A stretch of DNA of 64,000 nucleotides, from assembly GCA_033064195.1 (NCBI GenBank), contig JARBJD010000094.1, forward strand, positions 172,000 through 235,999, given 5' to 3'. The notes beneath the pieces are model-generated. The model worked only from the letters and a program-made list of their open reading frames with translations, searched no databases and was not told the origin of the DNA. Position 1 is the first letter of the stretch. The number at the start of each line of letters is the position of its first letter. The DNA comes from Blattamonas nauphoetae. Taxonomy: Eukaryota > Preaxostyla > Oxymonadida. Made by a program: the position numbers and the translations under genes. Shown here one piece after another: positions 22,612 through 34,554 of this stretch.

Positions 22612-25600
22612 TCAACCAAACTGCTCAGAAGACTCAGAGTCTGAACTCAATCTTCGAGAGCGGCGTGGGTGATGAGACGAACGAGCAGATGTGTTTCTGA
22701 TTGCGGGTCTGAGTGAATCAGCCGAAAACTGAGAAACTTCGTCTGATTCGTCATTCTCAGAGTGAACTGATGATGAATGATGGGCTGGAGAATCTGTCTT
22801 CCATTCTAGTTGTCCTCGTTTCCGATCTCCCAAATATGCGATACGATCAAAACGAGCAGAAGAGTATTTCCCTTCCTTTGTCAGCGTGGTGTGGAGTGAT
22901 GATTGTGAGGGTTGTTTCCGTGTTGTTGAGTGAAGAGAGGATGGGAGGGAGGAAGACGTCTGATAGAGCGACGAGTGCTTGTGTGCTGCGTGATCTTCCG
23001 ATGTGGTTGTGCGACTTCGTCTTGAAGAGGGATGAGAGTTGTGTGTATTGAGAGAATGTGTGCTGTGTTTCCTTCGATCGTAGCTTGTCTCCATTTCACT
23101 CTTCCCTTTCATCCATCCATCTTCATCTTCTTCTCTCATTTGTGTTTTCCTTTCTCTCCTTTCTTCTTTCTCCTCACTCTCCCTCCTCTCTTTTCCGATC
23201 TTCCGAATTCTCGCTCTTCTTCCTTCCTCCATTCTTTTCGTATTTTCCTCCACTTCTCTGATCTGATGTTCCAAGTTCCGAATCGATTCAGTCACAAACT
23301 TGATCTCATATCGAGTGAACAGCAAGTCGTTCTTCTCTGCATTCATCTTTCGCAGTTCCTCTTCCAATTTCTTCTTTTTGTCTTGCTTTTCTGCGACCGT
23401 TCTGGTCAATTTCGATAAACTATAGGAAAGATCAGTTTGGGATGATTTTTGTGAAGATGGAGGAGATTGTGTTTGAGTGAGACGAGAAAGTTGGAGTTGG
23501 AGCGACTCAATTTCAGCTCTTTGTTTGGACTGCTCGTTTTGGAGTCGGTTGAATCGTTTCTGCTCCATTTTCAGCTGCTCCTTCTCTTTCTTCGTTGATT
23601 CCGAGTCGGATGAAGAGTCGGAGATTTGAGGGAGGTGACGGTTGGAGTGAGTTGACTTGGTTTGTTTCTTCTCTCTCCGTCTTCGTTCCTCCTCTTCTTT
23701 CTGCTTCCTTTCTTCCTCTTCTTTTCCTTTCTGTTCCGTGGAGACCTTCTCTGCTCTTTCTTTCTCTTCTGCTTTCTCCTTTGTGATTCTTTCTTCTTCC
23801 TTCCTTCTTCTCTCAACTTTCCGTTTCTCCTTCTTTATTTGTTCTTCCTCCAGTTTCCGTCTCTCTTCTTCCTCTTCTTCTTTCTGTTTCCGTTCTGCCT
23901 CTTTCTTTCGTCTTCTGGTTTCTTCTTTCTCTAGTTTATTCCTTTCTTCTTCTTCTTTTTTCCTCAATCTCTTCTCCTCTTCCTCCTTTCGTCTGTTCTC
24001 TTCCTCCTCTCTCTTTTTCTTCTCTTTCTCAGCCTTTTCCGCTTTCTCTCGAGCAATCCTTCTCATTTCCTTCTCTCTTCGTCGTTCAGCCTCAGCTTCT
24101 TCTTTCCGTCTTCTGTCTTCGTTCTCCTTCTCTTTGGCCAATCTCTCTTCTGCTTCTTTTCGTTTCCTTTCTTCCTCTTCCTTCATCATTCTCTCTTCCT
24201 CTCTCTTCTCTTTGGTTAATCTCTCGTTTTCTTCCGATTGTCGCCTTTGCTCATCTTCCACTCTCTTCCGTCTCTCTTCCTCTGCTTTCTCCTGGGCAAT
24301 TCGTTCTTCCTCCCTTTCTCTCTCCAATCTTCTGATTTCTTGTTCTTTTCGCATTCTTTCCTCTTTTTCTGCTTCGAGTGCCTTACGAAGCTCATCTTCT
24401 CTCTTTCTGGCTTCTTTGACCTTCAATTCCCACTCTCGACGTTCTTTTTCGATTTCTTGTCTTTCTTTGGCTCTTTCCAGTTCTTCTCGTTTCAGTTTCT
24501 GTTCGAGCTCCTTTCTCTCCTCCTCTTCTTTCTGTTTCTGGTCCGCAGCTTCCTTCACTTTTTGTTTCATTTCCTCTCGTTCCCGTGTTTCCCTTTCCGT
24601 TTCTTCCTCTCTTTTTCGAATTTCTTCCTCTTTGGCCGCTTGTTGGCGAGCGAGGCGTTCTTCCTTTTCTCTCTGTTTTCTCTCCTCTTCTTCCTTTTGT
24701 TTCATTTCTTCCTCTTCCTTCTCTTTGGCCAGTCTCTCGTCCTCCTCCTGTTTCTTCTTTTTCTCTTCCTCTTTCCTCAATCTTTCTTCTTCCTCTTTCT
24801 TATTCTTCTCCTCTTCTTCCTTTCGTTTGTTCTCTTCCTCTTCTTTCCGTCTCTTCTCTTTCTCTTCTTGTTCTGCTTGCTCATGTGAGAGCCTGTTTTC
24901 TTCCTCTCTCCTCACTCTTTCCTCCTCTTCTTCCTTCTCCTTCGTAATTCTCTCCTCTTCTTCTTCCCGTTTTAATTTTTCTTCTTCTTCTTTCTCTCTC
25001 TTCATTCTTTCCTCTTCTTCCACCTTCTCTTTCTCTATTCGTTCTTTCTCCTCCTTCTCCAATTTTGCCTCAACGCCACTTTCCTCCAAAAGTTCAGAAT
25101 CTGTCTCGTTCTCTTCGCGATCGTGACATCCTTCCAAAAGCGAGTTGACTTCCCAATTAGATTGCTTGGGTTGAGTGTCCTCCTCTCGCTTCACCCATTC
25201 TTCTGTTTCTGTTGTCTCCTCCACTGTTTGTTCTTGGGCGAGACGGGCAGTTTCAGCTGCTTCCTCTTTCGCGGCTTGTTCCTTGGCGAGGTGTCCCTGT
25301 ACCTTTCTTTGTCTCCTCTCCTCTTCTTCCCTTTTGTGCTTCTCTTCTTCTTCCTTCACTTTTTGTTTCATTTCCTCTTCTTCTCTTTCCGCTTGTTTTC
25401 GTGCTGTCCTCTCCTCTTCTTCCATTTCTCGCTGTTTTCGTTCCTCTTCATCTCTTTCCTCTTGTTTCCGTGCTTCCCTTTCCGCTTCTTCCGTCTGCTT
25501 TTGTTCTTCTTCCTCTTTTGCTATATGTTCCGCTTGTTCACGAGCGAAGAATTCTTCATCTTCACTATCTTCTTTTTCGTCCTCATCTTTCTGATATCTC

Positions 25601-27776
25601 CAATCTGTGACGTCATCCAAACTCAACTCCACAACCAAATCCACATCGTTTTCCAATTTGCTTCGTTGATGCGAATTATCATCACTGCTCACATTTCCAA
25701 AATCGGAAGTTTCTGTTTCATCGGCAACGATGTCTTGAATGTCAGGTTTCGTTTGGAGAAAGGCAATGGAATGGTCGGAGGGTCGATCTCCCTCCAATTT
25801 CTCCGCGATCTCCAATTCTGCTGCGGATGCACCAAACGGAAGACGAGAGCTACTAAATGGAAGAATAGAGCTTTTCTCGGGGTTGGTTGGGCTTTGGAGT
25901 TGAGATGTGGTCACTTTTGTTGGCTGTTTCGACGGCGGTTTGAGATACGACCTCGGACGTGTGATACGGACATAGTTGTTAAAGCTTGTGCTCCCAAATT
26001 GTGTCCACGAGTGATTATCGTCATTCTTGTCCTTCTCTTCACTTTCCAATTGCCTGTTTGATTTCACAATCAGAACTTGTGATTTCGGTCGTTTCATCGG
26101 CTTCATATGTCCTTCAATGGTGTCTGTTTTCTTTGGCGAAAACTTCCGAGAGTATTCATCAAAAGTGTCCACGTGGAACGACATTCCTGGCCGCCATTCT
26201 CGACGCTGAGACAGTCGGCGTTTCTTCGCTTGTGAGGAGAGATTAAACTCCTTCTGAAGTCCATGTGACCGCTGTGGATGTGTATGAGAGAAATTGGAGG
26301 CAGAGGAGGAACGAAGGACACTGTCTGAGAGATGAATCGGTTGGGTCAGAAATCGTTGTCGATTCAATTCCTGCTCCTCCTCCCGAATTCTGGCCACAAT
26401 TGATGATTGTAATCGTTCCTCGCGACGGCGGGATGACGTTGAGACTGACTGTGAACGAGGAGCAACCGAGTTTTCGCGGCGAAGAGATTGTGGTCGACGG
26501 GTCGGCAGAGGTGAATGATATTTCCGAGAAAAAGGAAACGATTTTGTGAATTGTGTTGGATCTAATCCGTTTTCCTCTTCCTTGATGCTCAAGTCAAATT
26601 CGTTTCCAGAATCTGACTTGTCGACCGTCATGCCGTGTTCGTTCTCGGGTTCGCAGAGTTTGGATGAATTCGGCGTCTCGGTTGATAATTCCATCATAGG
26701 CTCCAGAATTTGGTCCGATAAACCATTTTCGTTCAATGATAGGCTACTGTCTGATGCCCGAGTTGAATGTACACTCTCCACTGATGCTGTATCACTTTCA
26801 GGGTCTTCAACAAGGAGGAGTTCATTTTCCGGCACGAGTGGATCATGGGCAGGGAGAGAATCATCAGTCAATTCAGAACGGCCTGGCAATTGATCATTGT
26901 CATCATCTTGCTCACGTGTTTCCGATTCAGTCTCGAGAATCTTGTTGACGAGGAAGAGAATGGACTTTTCGACATTGATATTGTCCTTAGCTGATGTTTC
27001 AAACCTGTCAAGACGGGATGAAATGAGAATGAATGACGATACCATTTCATAATGCCATTTTCTCGGCAAAAGGCATCCAATTGTGATGAATTCAGAGATC
27101 CTACAACCATATCACACTTGTGAAGGATGAAGCTAAAAATGGGAAGAAACCTTGTTTGCGAGGAGAACAACGGGGATGGGAGATTCGTTGGCATTCCGGA
27201 GGCCAACCTTAGCATCAATATCTGCCTTCCACTTTTTGACAGCTTCAAGAGTGTGTTGACGAGTCAGGTCAAAAACGATCAATGCACCGACGGCCTCTCG
27301 GTAATAGATCTGAAACAGGAGAGTGGGGATTGAAAACCATGTGGTGGATGGCGGAAAAGATATCATTGAATCAATGTGAAATAGAAAAGGGAATAATATA
27401 CACGAGTCATGTTTCCATAACGTTCCTGACCAGCAATATCCCAGAGCTGGAGTCTGACAACCTTATTGCTGCTGATCGGAATTATTTTGTTGGCAAAGTC
27501 GACTCCGATAGTGGCTTTGTATTCTCGGTTGAAGATATTATGGACATATCGTGCAATCAGACTCGTTTTGCCCACTTCTAACTCTCCGACGACAAGGACC
27601 TAATTCGGGATAAAAAAACCAGGAAAATGAACAGTTTATAGTCAAGTGCAGACTTTTAGGAGATATTCAACGACTTTTTCGTCATCGTCGTTGCAGAAGA
27701 TCTCTTGATTGTCGGAATCTGAATCTGAATCTTCTGAAATGGTCTGTTGGACAAGCAGATGAGCATTGGAGTCCAT
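22612..27776 (-). CDS. Rab32-like GTPase fused to a long charged coiled-coil protein
   Basis: The ATG at 27776 opens an acidic N-terminal exon (~41 residues). After a 64-bp intron come all Rab motifs: P-loop GELEVGKTS, switch II WDIAGQERYGNMTR, NKCD (split by an intron after K) and ETSAKDNINVEKSILFLVNKIL. The strings IGVDFANK, WDIAGQERYGNMTR and TSAKDNIN are those of Rab32/Rab38, which act on lysosome-related organelles and mitochondria-associated membranes. The last Rab exon continues without a stop into ~1,450 residues: an acidic/Ser-rich linker, then Glu/Lys/Arg coiled coil (about 23600-25560), and a Ser/Arg-rich end (RRSRRLSSDSESSEQFG). There is no C-terminal prenylation cysteine motif. 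Introns are short, e.g. ~46 bp between the codons for K-W and E-T-S-A-K. The stop is TGA. Confidence 0.85.
23600..25560 (-). repeat. Low-complexity Glu/Lys/Arg coiled-coil coding tract
   Basis: Short imperfect units of the form E-E-E-E-R-x-x-K-E repeat for ~650 codons, giving a continuous predicted coiled coil. The opposite strand appears open over long stretches only because of this composition. Confidence 0.8.
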
Positions 27777-28018
27777 CTAATACGGAAAAGAACCCGATAG
27801 ACGGTCAGAAGATGATCTAAATGAAGAAGGTGGATGATGTAATAAAAAGCTGTGGGAAATGGATCATGACCATGACAGATCTAACATTCGATGGATCGGG
27901 ACATGTGATGGAAGACATTGTCGTAAAGAACTCAAAGAACCATCTTATCACAGATTGTGAAGCCATCTTGTCGGACTTTATCCTATTTCCGAAGAACAGA
28001 TTCTGACGTCCTCCTTTT

Positions 28019-28037
28019 CAAAGAATGGGTGATTGAT
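28019..28037 (+). promoter_or_regulatory. Conserved upstream element of surface-protein family
   Basis: Reads AAAGAATGGGT, four bases, then GATC, about 29 bases before the ATG at 28067. Third copy of the block also found at 12397 and 22391. Confidence 0.45.
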
Positions 28038-28066
28038 CTCAAAGACATCTTTTTTATCATCTCAAA

Positions 28067-29153
28067 ATGCTCAATACTTTGTGGCTCTGTATTGTGACTA
28101 TTGCATCGTATGAAGCGACGCAACTATCTGACATCATGAATTATCATCTTGTTAGGGACAACCAAAACAACAAACAAAACTCCAATTACCTCCATCTCTC
28201 TTCTGGTCTCTTCGAAATCATCGATTATCCGGTGATATCCACGACACTGAAAATAGAGGGAACAACATCCACCATCTCTCATGCCGATTCTGAGGGAACA
28301 GTTGTGACGAACGAACTCGAAAACGATCATTCTCAACATCTCAATCATTTTGACAAAGCTCACATGGACACCACCCATTCACTGTTCCTGTTCGACAACT
28401 CGACAGTGTCATTTTTCAAGCTGATGTTTGATTGTGGATGCGATGGGATGGCTTTGGCGAAAGTGTCATCGTCCAAAGTGGTTGTATCCTCGAGCAAGAT
28501 TGTGTCGAACTCGAAACAGACAGCATTTGTGGTGGGAACCGGACTGGATGGGGTTGGGAGTTCGATCAGTGTTATTGATTGTTCTCACATCTCGTCCTCT
28601 TCGATGGTTCTTCTTCCGCTGGTTCGGACATCCCCGTGTTTCCCAACACCCCCACGCGATTCCTCATCAACGGACACACCCCACCCGGACAATACATCTC
28701 CATTTCTGTCAGTTACTGGAGCTGGACTTGTTCTATCGAATGTGTCGCTGATATTGGGAACAGGCCCTCTGGTGGACTTCGGATTGCTCTCCCACGATTC
28801 AACACGATCGGATGAGATTGTTTTGGGGGAGACCTCGACATTGATTGTTGGGAGTGCTCTTCAAAATGTGACGTCGCGTGGATGCTCTCGTTCTGGCCTT
28901 GTTGTTGCTCATGGCCTTTCTCAAAAGTTGGTTGGCAATGACGTGACGTTGTGCACATCGCATCTGTCTGGAACAGGGTGTCTTGAAATCAATGCATTTG
29001 GTAGTTTTGGTTGTGTGAACACGTCATTCTCGCACTGTTCATCGAACGCCGACTCTTCCGACGAGTTCACTCTCAAACACTACACAGGCGACTATCGCTC
29101 CTTATCCTTTAACAACCCAAATCACATCCCCCTCACATTCCACCTGTGCACAT
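28067..29153 (+). pseudogene. Beta-helix surface protein, N-terminal fragment cut by hAT-like element
   Basis: 362 codons aligned with residues 1-~365 of the intact paralogue. They include a signal peptide (LWLCIVTIASYEATQ), NSTVSFFKLMFDCG and SKIVSNSKQTAFVVGTGL. After F-H-L-C-T the frame enters the inserted element and stops three codons later at TGA (29162-29164). The gene resumes for only ~20 bases beyond the element (34058-34078, matching the paralogue through TCACCTCCATGAC) and is then lost, so a second break removed the rest. Encoded on the opposite strand to its two siblings. Confidence 0.85.
29146..29153 (+). repeat. 8-bp target-site duplication, left copy
   Basis: GTGCACAT; the second copy is at 34058-34065. 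The paralogue carries the corresponding bases once. Confidence 0.85.
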
Positions 29154-29164
29154 TTATGATGTGA

Positions 29165-29215
29165 AGTTGTCCTGTCCTCCTCGCTTTCTGTCCGTCCTCC
29201 ACTTTTTCTTGTCCG
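29165..29215 (+). repeat. Subterminal TGTCC-rich repeats, left end
   Basis: Five TGTCC or GTCC(G/T) units within ~50 bases next to the left terminus of the hAT-like element. Confidence 0.6.
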
Positions 29216-29423
29216 ATTTTGAAACTGAGAGAAATCAGCAATTATTTTATGTTAACAGTGAAAATCTTGCATTTTAGGACCGATTTTGACATTTTTTGCA
29301 CAAAAAACACGAAAATCAACGAACTTGATCCAACAAATCATATTAAGGGTTGATCACGAACCTAATCATCTCGAGTAGTTTTGTTTCTGATGAATTAGTA
29401 CGAAAGACAGAAAACGAAAGAAG

Positions 29424-32400
29424 TTAGAAGGAAGTGGATTGAGTTGTTATGAAACAAGTACTCTTCTTCACTTTCATACAACTATCGCAAGTTGTGTCGG
29501 AACAAATGGAAGAAAAACGAGTGAAAATACAGTGGATTTCATCCGGTGAACGTAGAAAAGGCGGAGGAACAGTTTGAGATTCGCTAAAGTTGTGTCGCAT
29601 TGAAGTGGGAGATGAAGCGATCGAGAAGACAAGGGGATTGTATGATTGCCATTCGAGCTGGAGAGGGATCGGCATGGGGTTTCTGACACTCAGCGTGACC
29701 ATCGAGCTCATTCCCAACTCGTATTCGAACGGCGGAATGGTGACGGGTTCGATATCGTCGCAGGTGAGATGCAGTTCGTAAAGGTACTCGCCAGCAATCC
29801 ATCACTTCACAGCGAACACAATGATTTCTGTCTCGATTGGGTTGAAGAGGTGGAGATCGAGAGCAATTGGCTTCCGAACTTGTGTGCTGAGATTCACCTC
29901 CTCGTCCGTGATGAACATCAGAGTGCCCTCCTCCACACCCGCGTGTGTGGTGAGGATGGTCAGCTCGTACTCGTTCGAATGGGCTTGTGCGGATGGATAC
30001 GAGATGAGTGCAGGTGTGGGTTGCTGAGTTGAAATCTTTGAGTCGGAGAGACACGATTGAAAGCTGCGACAGGATTCTTGGATGGTGTTGATGGAAGTGA
30101 TGGATTGCTTGTTTCGGTTGGAGGACACACTCCAAATGTTCCTTCTCCACTGCACGACGTGCCATCGGGACAACAATTTAGCGTTTCTGTTCAACTCAGG
30201 CAACTGTGTCGACTTCAATTTGGCCATCTGCAGGAGGATCATCTGCAACCCCTCGGATGTGGAACGAGAACTTGTCTGCTGCCGTCGATGGTGTGGATGA
30301 CGATGATTGAACAGTGTTCACAAAATTGTACATCGCAGTCGAGCGTGGATTGATGTTCAACTCACTTGATCCCGTGAAGACAGCTTGACTGCCAGCTCCT
30401 GATGACCCTGACGTTGCGGTGGAGAGTGCCTTCTTCAATCCTTGCGGCTGTTCGAGGACAATCTGGAGTTCTTTTGGGATCGAGAAGAACGGCGAGGTTG
30501 ACTCGACTTGGCAAGTGAGTGAGTTCCCTGGAGTTGGCAGGAGCGGGAAGAGTACTTTCTCGAGTTGGGAGTTCTCTGCCTTGACCGCCTCCAATCGGCG
30601 ATTCTTCGCGGGGAAGATGATTTCCTGTTGAGAAGCTGTGTCTGCCTGTCCGATGATGATGAAGGGCTCATACGGTGCGGGGATGGTTGAGATTTCCTCG
30701 ATCTCCACCGTGAACTCGCCCTGGTCTTCGTCGCGGAACATCACACGGCATATGTGCACGCCCACAGAGATTGGTTGGAATTGCACCTGGATGGTGCCTG
30801 TTGCTCCGCTGGTGAGCGTCAGCTGCTGTGTGTTTAGTCGACATGGACAGAAATCAGCCTTTTCTGCTCGCTTTATGGTGTCATGTTGAACTTGCTGTTT
30901 CTGAGCGGAGAGTGTTCCTGTAACGTCGCCCGTGATCCCGTTCGGGACTGTACGGGATTTCTTTGTGTTTTGAGTGTTCCGAGAAGCTTGGGAGTGCCTC
31001 CAGGCGTCAATGTCTTCGGTTGGAGCTTCCTTCTGTTTCTCCTCTTTGAAGATGATCTGAAGAAGAAGCGTCGTCCACGCGATGTTGGACACAATAGCAA
31101 ACGTCTCCTTCGTTTACTGACTCTTCTGCACAGCGAAGAGAATCTCGTTCACGTCGGGGACAGGGTAGTGGAAGCGGCTCGAGACACACGCATCTGCCAG
31201 AAATAGAGCGTAGTCGGTCCATTTCAAGAAATACTCCAGCCACAGCTCCGAGAGGATCGCCTGCAGGCGTTCGGTGTGGACGACATGGTCTGAGGAAGGG
31301 AGTGGCGTTGCGGGTCTCTGTTTCGTGCTGTTGGTGTGGCTGTTTTGAGGGCGACGTCGGAGTTCTGATCACTGAAGAAACTGGCGGGGCTGCGTGGGTT
31401 GTGTTTCCAGTCATCGTCGTCGTCTGCATGATTTCTGCAAGCTGTCTGCCCGGGATCTTCTCGCCGAGGATGTCCTCGAGCACTTCCCACAGCAGCTGCC
31501 CGAATTGCTCGTTCATCGACTCCGGCCAAGCAGAAATGCGAGAGGCAACGAAAGACGTGTTCATGAAGCGGAGGAGGACCTTGTTGAGCGAGGACGGATA
31601 ATACGGCAGAGAGAACGAGCGGAACGGGTTGGAGGAACAGTTCTTTCGGTTCGAAGACGAGTTGTTGTTTGATTCCAAGAGCGGCGACTGTGATGTCGGA
31701 ATACTCCGACTTCTCGGCGTTCAAGAAGAGCGGAATGGAGAGCTTGTATTCGGCCTCTTCTTTTTGGAAGATGTCTGCTTGGATCTCGGGGGTGTTTGAG
31801 GCATCGATTCGCCACTTGAGAGGGCTGTGTTCTGTGTTGACGAGGGTGACAGATAGTTTGTGGAGTGGCTTGGCGAGAGTTGAGATTGTTCGAGCTCCAA
31901 AGTCGATCTGCCGTGGCGAGACAGAAAGACGGGCTGGGACACCCTTCGCTGTGATCTGGCGAAAAAAGCGTGTGTGGTGGATGCAGACTGTGTCTCTGAG
32001 AGGAACAGACGCATCCATATCTTCGAAGGACTTGTGTATTATGGAACTTTTCTGGAGAGTAGTTCGCTCAACAGCTTCGATTGGAGATAGTGACCTGAAG
32101 TTGGAGGTCTCGACGCATTTTGGTTGATATGTTGTGTCGAAACTCCGCTCGGTTCACGCACAGACACGAGTGAACTGGTTGTGCGGGAATTTGCGGGCGA
32201 TTTTTGGTTGTTGACGGAGAGGGTGGCAGGAGTGGGGGAAGATGCTGGTTGGACCGATGGTGGCTTCGTTTGGATTTGTGAAGGCCCAATTAATGAAGGA
32301 GTCGGAGCAAGTTGGAGAGAAGTTGGCATTGCGGATGTGAAAGAGTTGTTTGGAGTGGGCTGGGTTGGGATGACAAGTGACATCGATGACTTGGTCGGAT

Positions 32401-32497
32401 CATCCGGTTTAAGAGTCGATGTTTGCAGTTCGTAATTTTCCATTTCATCCATTTCGACTTCTCTGCGTGTTCCGTATTCATTTGTGTTGAACGTCAC
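29424..32497 (-). pseudogene. Decayed flagellar protein gene with ASH-type domains (CFAP47-like)
   Basis: Protein-like blocks follow one another in changing frames on the minus strand. The first is a Pro/Ser/Thr-rich N-terminal block (32039-32497). An Ig-like ASH block follows (ARLSVSPRQIDFGARTIS, TLVNTEHSPLKWRIDASNTP, about 31780-31950). A helical block reads ILSELWLEYFLKWTDYALFL (about 31195-31260). After that come TGTIQVQFQPISVGVHICRV, then WIAGEYLYELHLTCDDIEPV (about 29750-29810) and VRNPMPIPLQLEWQSYNPL. The GEYLYEL-type string and repeated N-P-x-x-x-x-L-x-W segments point to the CFAP47/CFAP65/HYDIN group of axonemal proteins, CFAP47 best. Several frame changes and in-frame stops mean it is not functional, though some breaks may be introns. 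It lies wholly inside the hAT-like element. Confidence 0.55.
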
Positions 32498-32648
32498 ACT
32501 CGAAAGAGAGTTGCGGGGTTAGAGTTGGCGAACGATGTTTCATCCGTTTACCTGAGGCACCGAGATCATAACTTGCTCTATCGCTCATTTTTCTGGGTTC
32601 TTCATAGCTGGGGCTTTGAAATAGGGTATTTTTGAATTTTCTTGGAGA

Positions 32649-33110
32649 TCAGCGGGTGTTGGACAGGATCGCTGGTGTCTCATCAGGAACCGTGTTGTGG
32701 AGGACGTGAATGAGTTCATTCGGTCTAAAAGCCCATTTTGAGCGGGAAAACGTGCGAGAGAGGAAGAACACTCCCACAGATACGCCGAGAAAGGCGATCG
32801 CCCTGACGGTCCACATGATAGTATTCAGCCGTGTCTTGTCATGATCAACGAATGAGCAGATCATTCCAACGAGATGAAAGAGAGCCACGTCAGCAAACAT
32901 TACAGAATATCAGGCGTTGGCTGCGTCAGTGAAGATCGGGAGAAAGAAGGAGGACAGGAAGAGGAGGAGAGATAGTGTGATGCAAGCGATGGTTAGATTT
33001 TGGGGGAATTGTCTGAGGGGCACAGTGAGGATGGGAAGGGTCACGTTGGTCAACAAGACAAGTGTATGGAAGATGACTGTTTGGTATGTGAAGTGTGATC
33101 AAGACATCTA
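32649..33110 (-). pseudogene. Small multi-pass membrane protein remnant
   Basis: Two frames on the minus strand read as one membrane protein. The upstream block contains ACITLSLLLFLSSFFLPIF and stops after DAANA (about 32920). The second frame then continues ADVALFHLVGMICSFVDHD and TVRAIAFLGVSVGVFFL to a stop at 32649. The pattern of F-H-x-x-G helix, short loop, W-x-x-R/W helix vaguely recalls the transition-zone protein TMEM107, but I cannot call it. It was carried inside the hAT-like element next to the CFAP47-like remnant. Confidence 0.3.
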
Positions 33111-34057
33111 TTCCAAATTAAGAGAGGGAAATAGGAAAATATGAGGGTAGAAACAATAGAGAGGCATACTGAAATACTGAATTGTCCATATCTCATTTCT
33201 TTCGGTCCACATCAGAACTGGCTTTAAACAAGTCATCTATTCCAGACTAATGAAGAGAAGTGAACGGAAAAAAGATGAAAAAACAATGGAAACACAAACT
33301 GATGTTGTGAGATTTGCATCTTTCAGCTGAGTTTGTAATCATTGACAGAGAAAAGAAGAGGAAATTCCGAGTCGCGTCGCTCCCGATAAATCTTGCTTCA
33401 ATGGAGATAAAAATGAGTCAGTACCAGACAATAGAAGTGCTAAATGGAGAACTTACTTCAAATCGTGGGATTAGATGTCCTGAAAGATAAGAGTTGACGA
33501 AGGAAACTTGACATGGGGAAGATGATCAGATCAAAGGACAGGACAGGACAGGACATGTCCGATTTGTCCTCTTTTGAGATAAGTATAGAAGTTGGATGAA
33601 CTAATTGAGAGAAATCTACAGTGTGAATATAAGGTGCTTGTCCGATTTTGTCCTCCTCTATCCTCTCTTGGGCCGATCGTCCTCTAAACTCCTAATTAGG
33701 AGTCAATAGGACAGAGCCCCTGAAACTCGAAATTCACCGCCATAACGATTTTTTCACCCTTTTCAGCCATTTTTAACATCACACAACTGATACAATCGAA
33801 TATTGAGAGAAAAATTCACCCTATATATTCTGAAAAAGACAATACACAATTATGGATTTTGAACTCGTCTTTTCCGGTCTTCTCATGAATTCTTTGGTAT
33901 TGTTCAGGTCAGAATAGAGACAAAGAGTGAATGACGAGCTGAGAGAAGGTGATTTCAGGCGAAATAAGTGCAGGAAAAGCTGAGTTTCTGAATCGGACAA
34001 GACCTCTGTCCTCTGTCCTCAAGATCTGGTGCTCTGTCCGTCCGCTACACATCATAA
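33111..34057. other. Right subterminal region of hAT-like element
   Basis: No gene seen. From 33529 on it is rich in GGACA/TGTCC units, including a fourfold GGACA run at 33537-33557 and CTCTGTCC units near the right end. These mirror the left end of the element. Confidence 0.6.
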
Positions 34058-34065
34058 GTGCACAT
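34058..34065 (+). repeat. 8-bp target-site duplication, right copy
   Basis: GTGCACAT, followed by TCACCTCCATGAC, which resumes the interrupted surface-protein gene for ~13 bases. Confidence 0.85.
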
Positions 34066-34078
34066 TCACCTCCATGAC

Positions 34079-34554
34079 CAGGGACCTGAGAAGGATCTGA
34101 TCGATCAGACCTTCATTGATCAGACCTAATTTTTGTTCTTAACAGACTGTTTCATTAAAAGAGAGTTTACTTTCGAAAAAAACTGTGAAATGAGTCTAAT
34201 CGACCATTCGAGAGGCTATCTGTAGGCATGGGCACCAGTCACCTGACTCAACTTTTAAGGACTGACTCGATTTGGCCCATGATTGAGTGAATAAAGGTGT
34301 GGATTTGTGACAAGATCGGTTCAGTAGATGTTTGAGCACATAATGTACTCTTTTCATACTTTTTTGAAAGGAAATCCGACAAATCGTTGAGTGAGGAATT
34401 CGAAATGATCAAAATTATGCCTCATGGGCGAGTCACAACGATCGAGTCTCCAGACAACAACCCTGACATATTCATGGAAAATATGCAAATGAAAACAGGA
34501 GATCGAGTGAAATTTTGAGAGAAAACTTCCTTGACTGATGAATGAGAAAGGAAA
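34079..34554. other. No recognised gene
   Basis: Starts at the second breakpoint of the surface-protein copy. It contains a short direct repeat around 34098-34128 (GATCAGACCT twice). Nothing coding is supported. Confidence 0.4.

Larger units (their letters stand above)
29154..34057. mobile_element. hAT-like DNA transposon carrying host gene remnants, 4.9 kb
   Basis: Starts TTATGATGTG and ends with its reverse complement CACATCATAA. It is flanked by the 8-bp duplication GTGCACAT and inserted in a surface-protein gene. Imperfect inverted similarity continues inward for ~100 bp, with CTTGTCCGATT and GAAACT shared by both ends. Both ends are packed with TGTCC/GGACA units, as expected for subterminal transposase sites. 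An 8-bp duplication is typical of the hAT and P superfamilies. No transposase was recognised. The interior holds decayed minus-strand genes: a CFAP47-like flagellar gene and a small membrane-protein gene. Confidence 0.8.

Noticed and set aside
23657-25126. Very long Ser/Phe/Leu-rich open frame on the plus strand
   Set aside because: Mirror image of the Glu/Lys coiled-coil coding tract on the minus strand; purely compositional.
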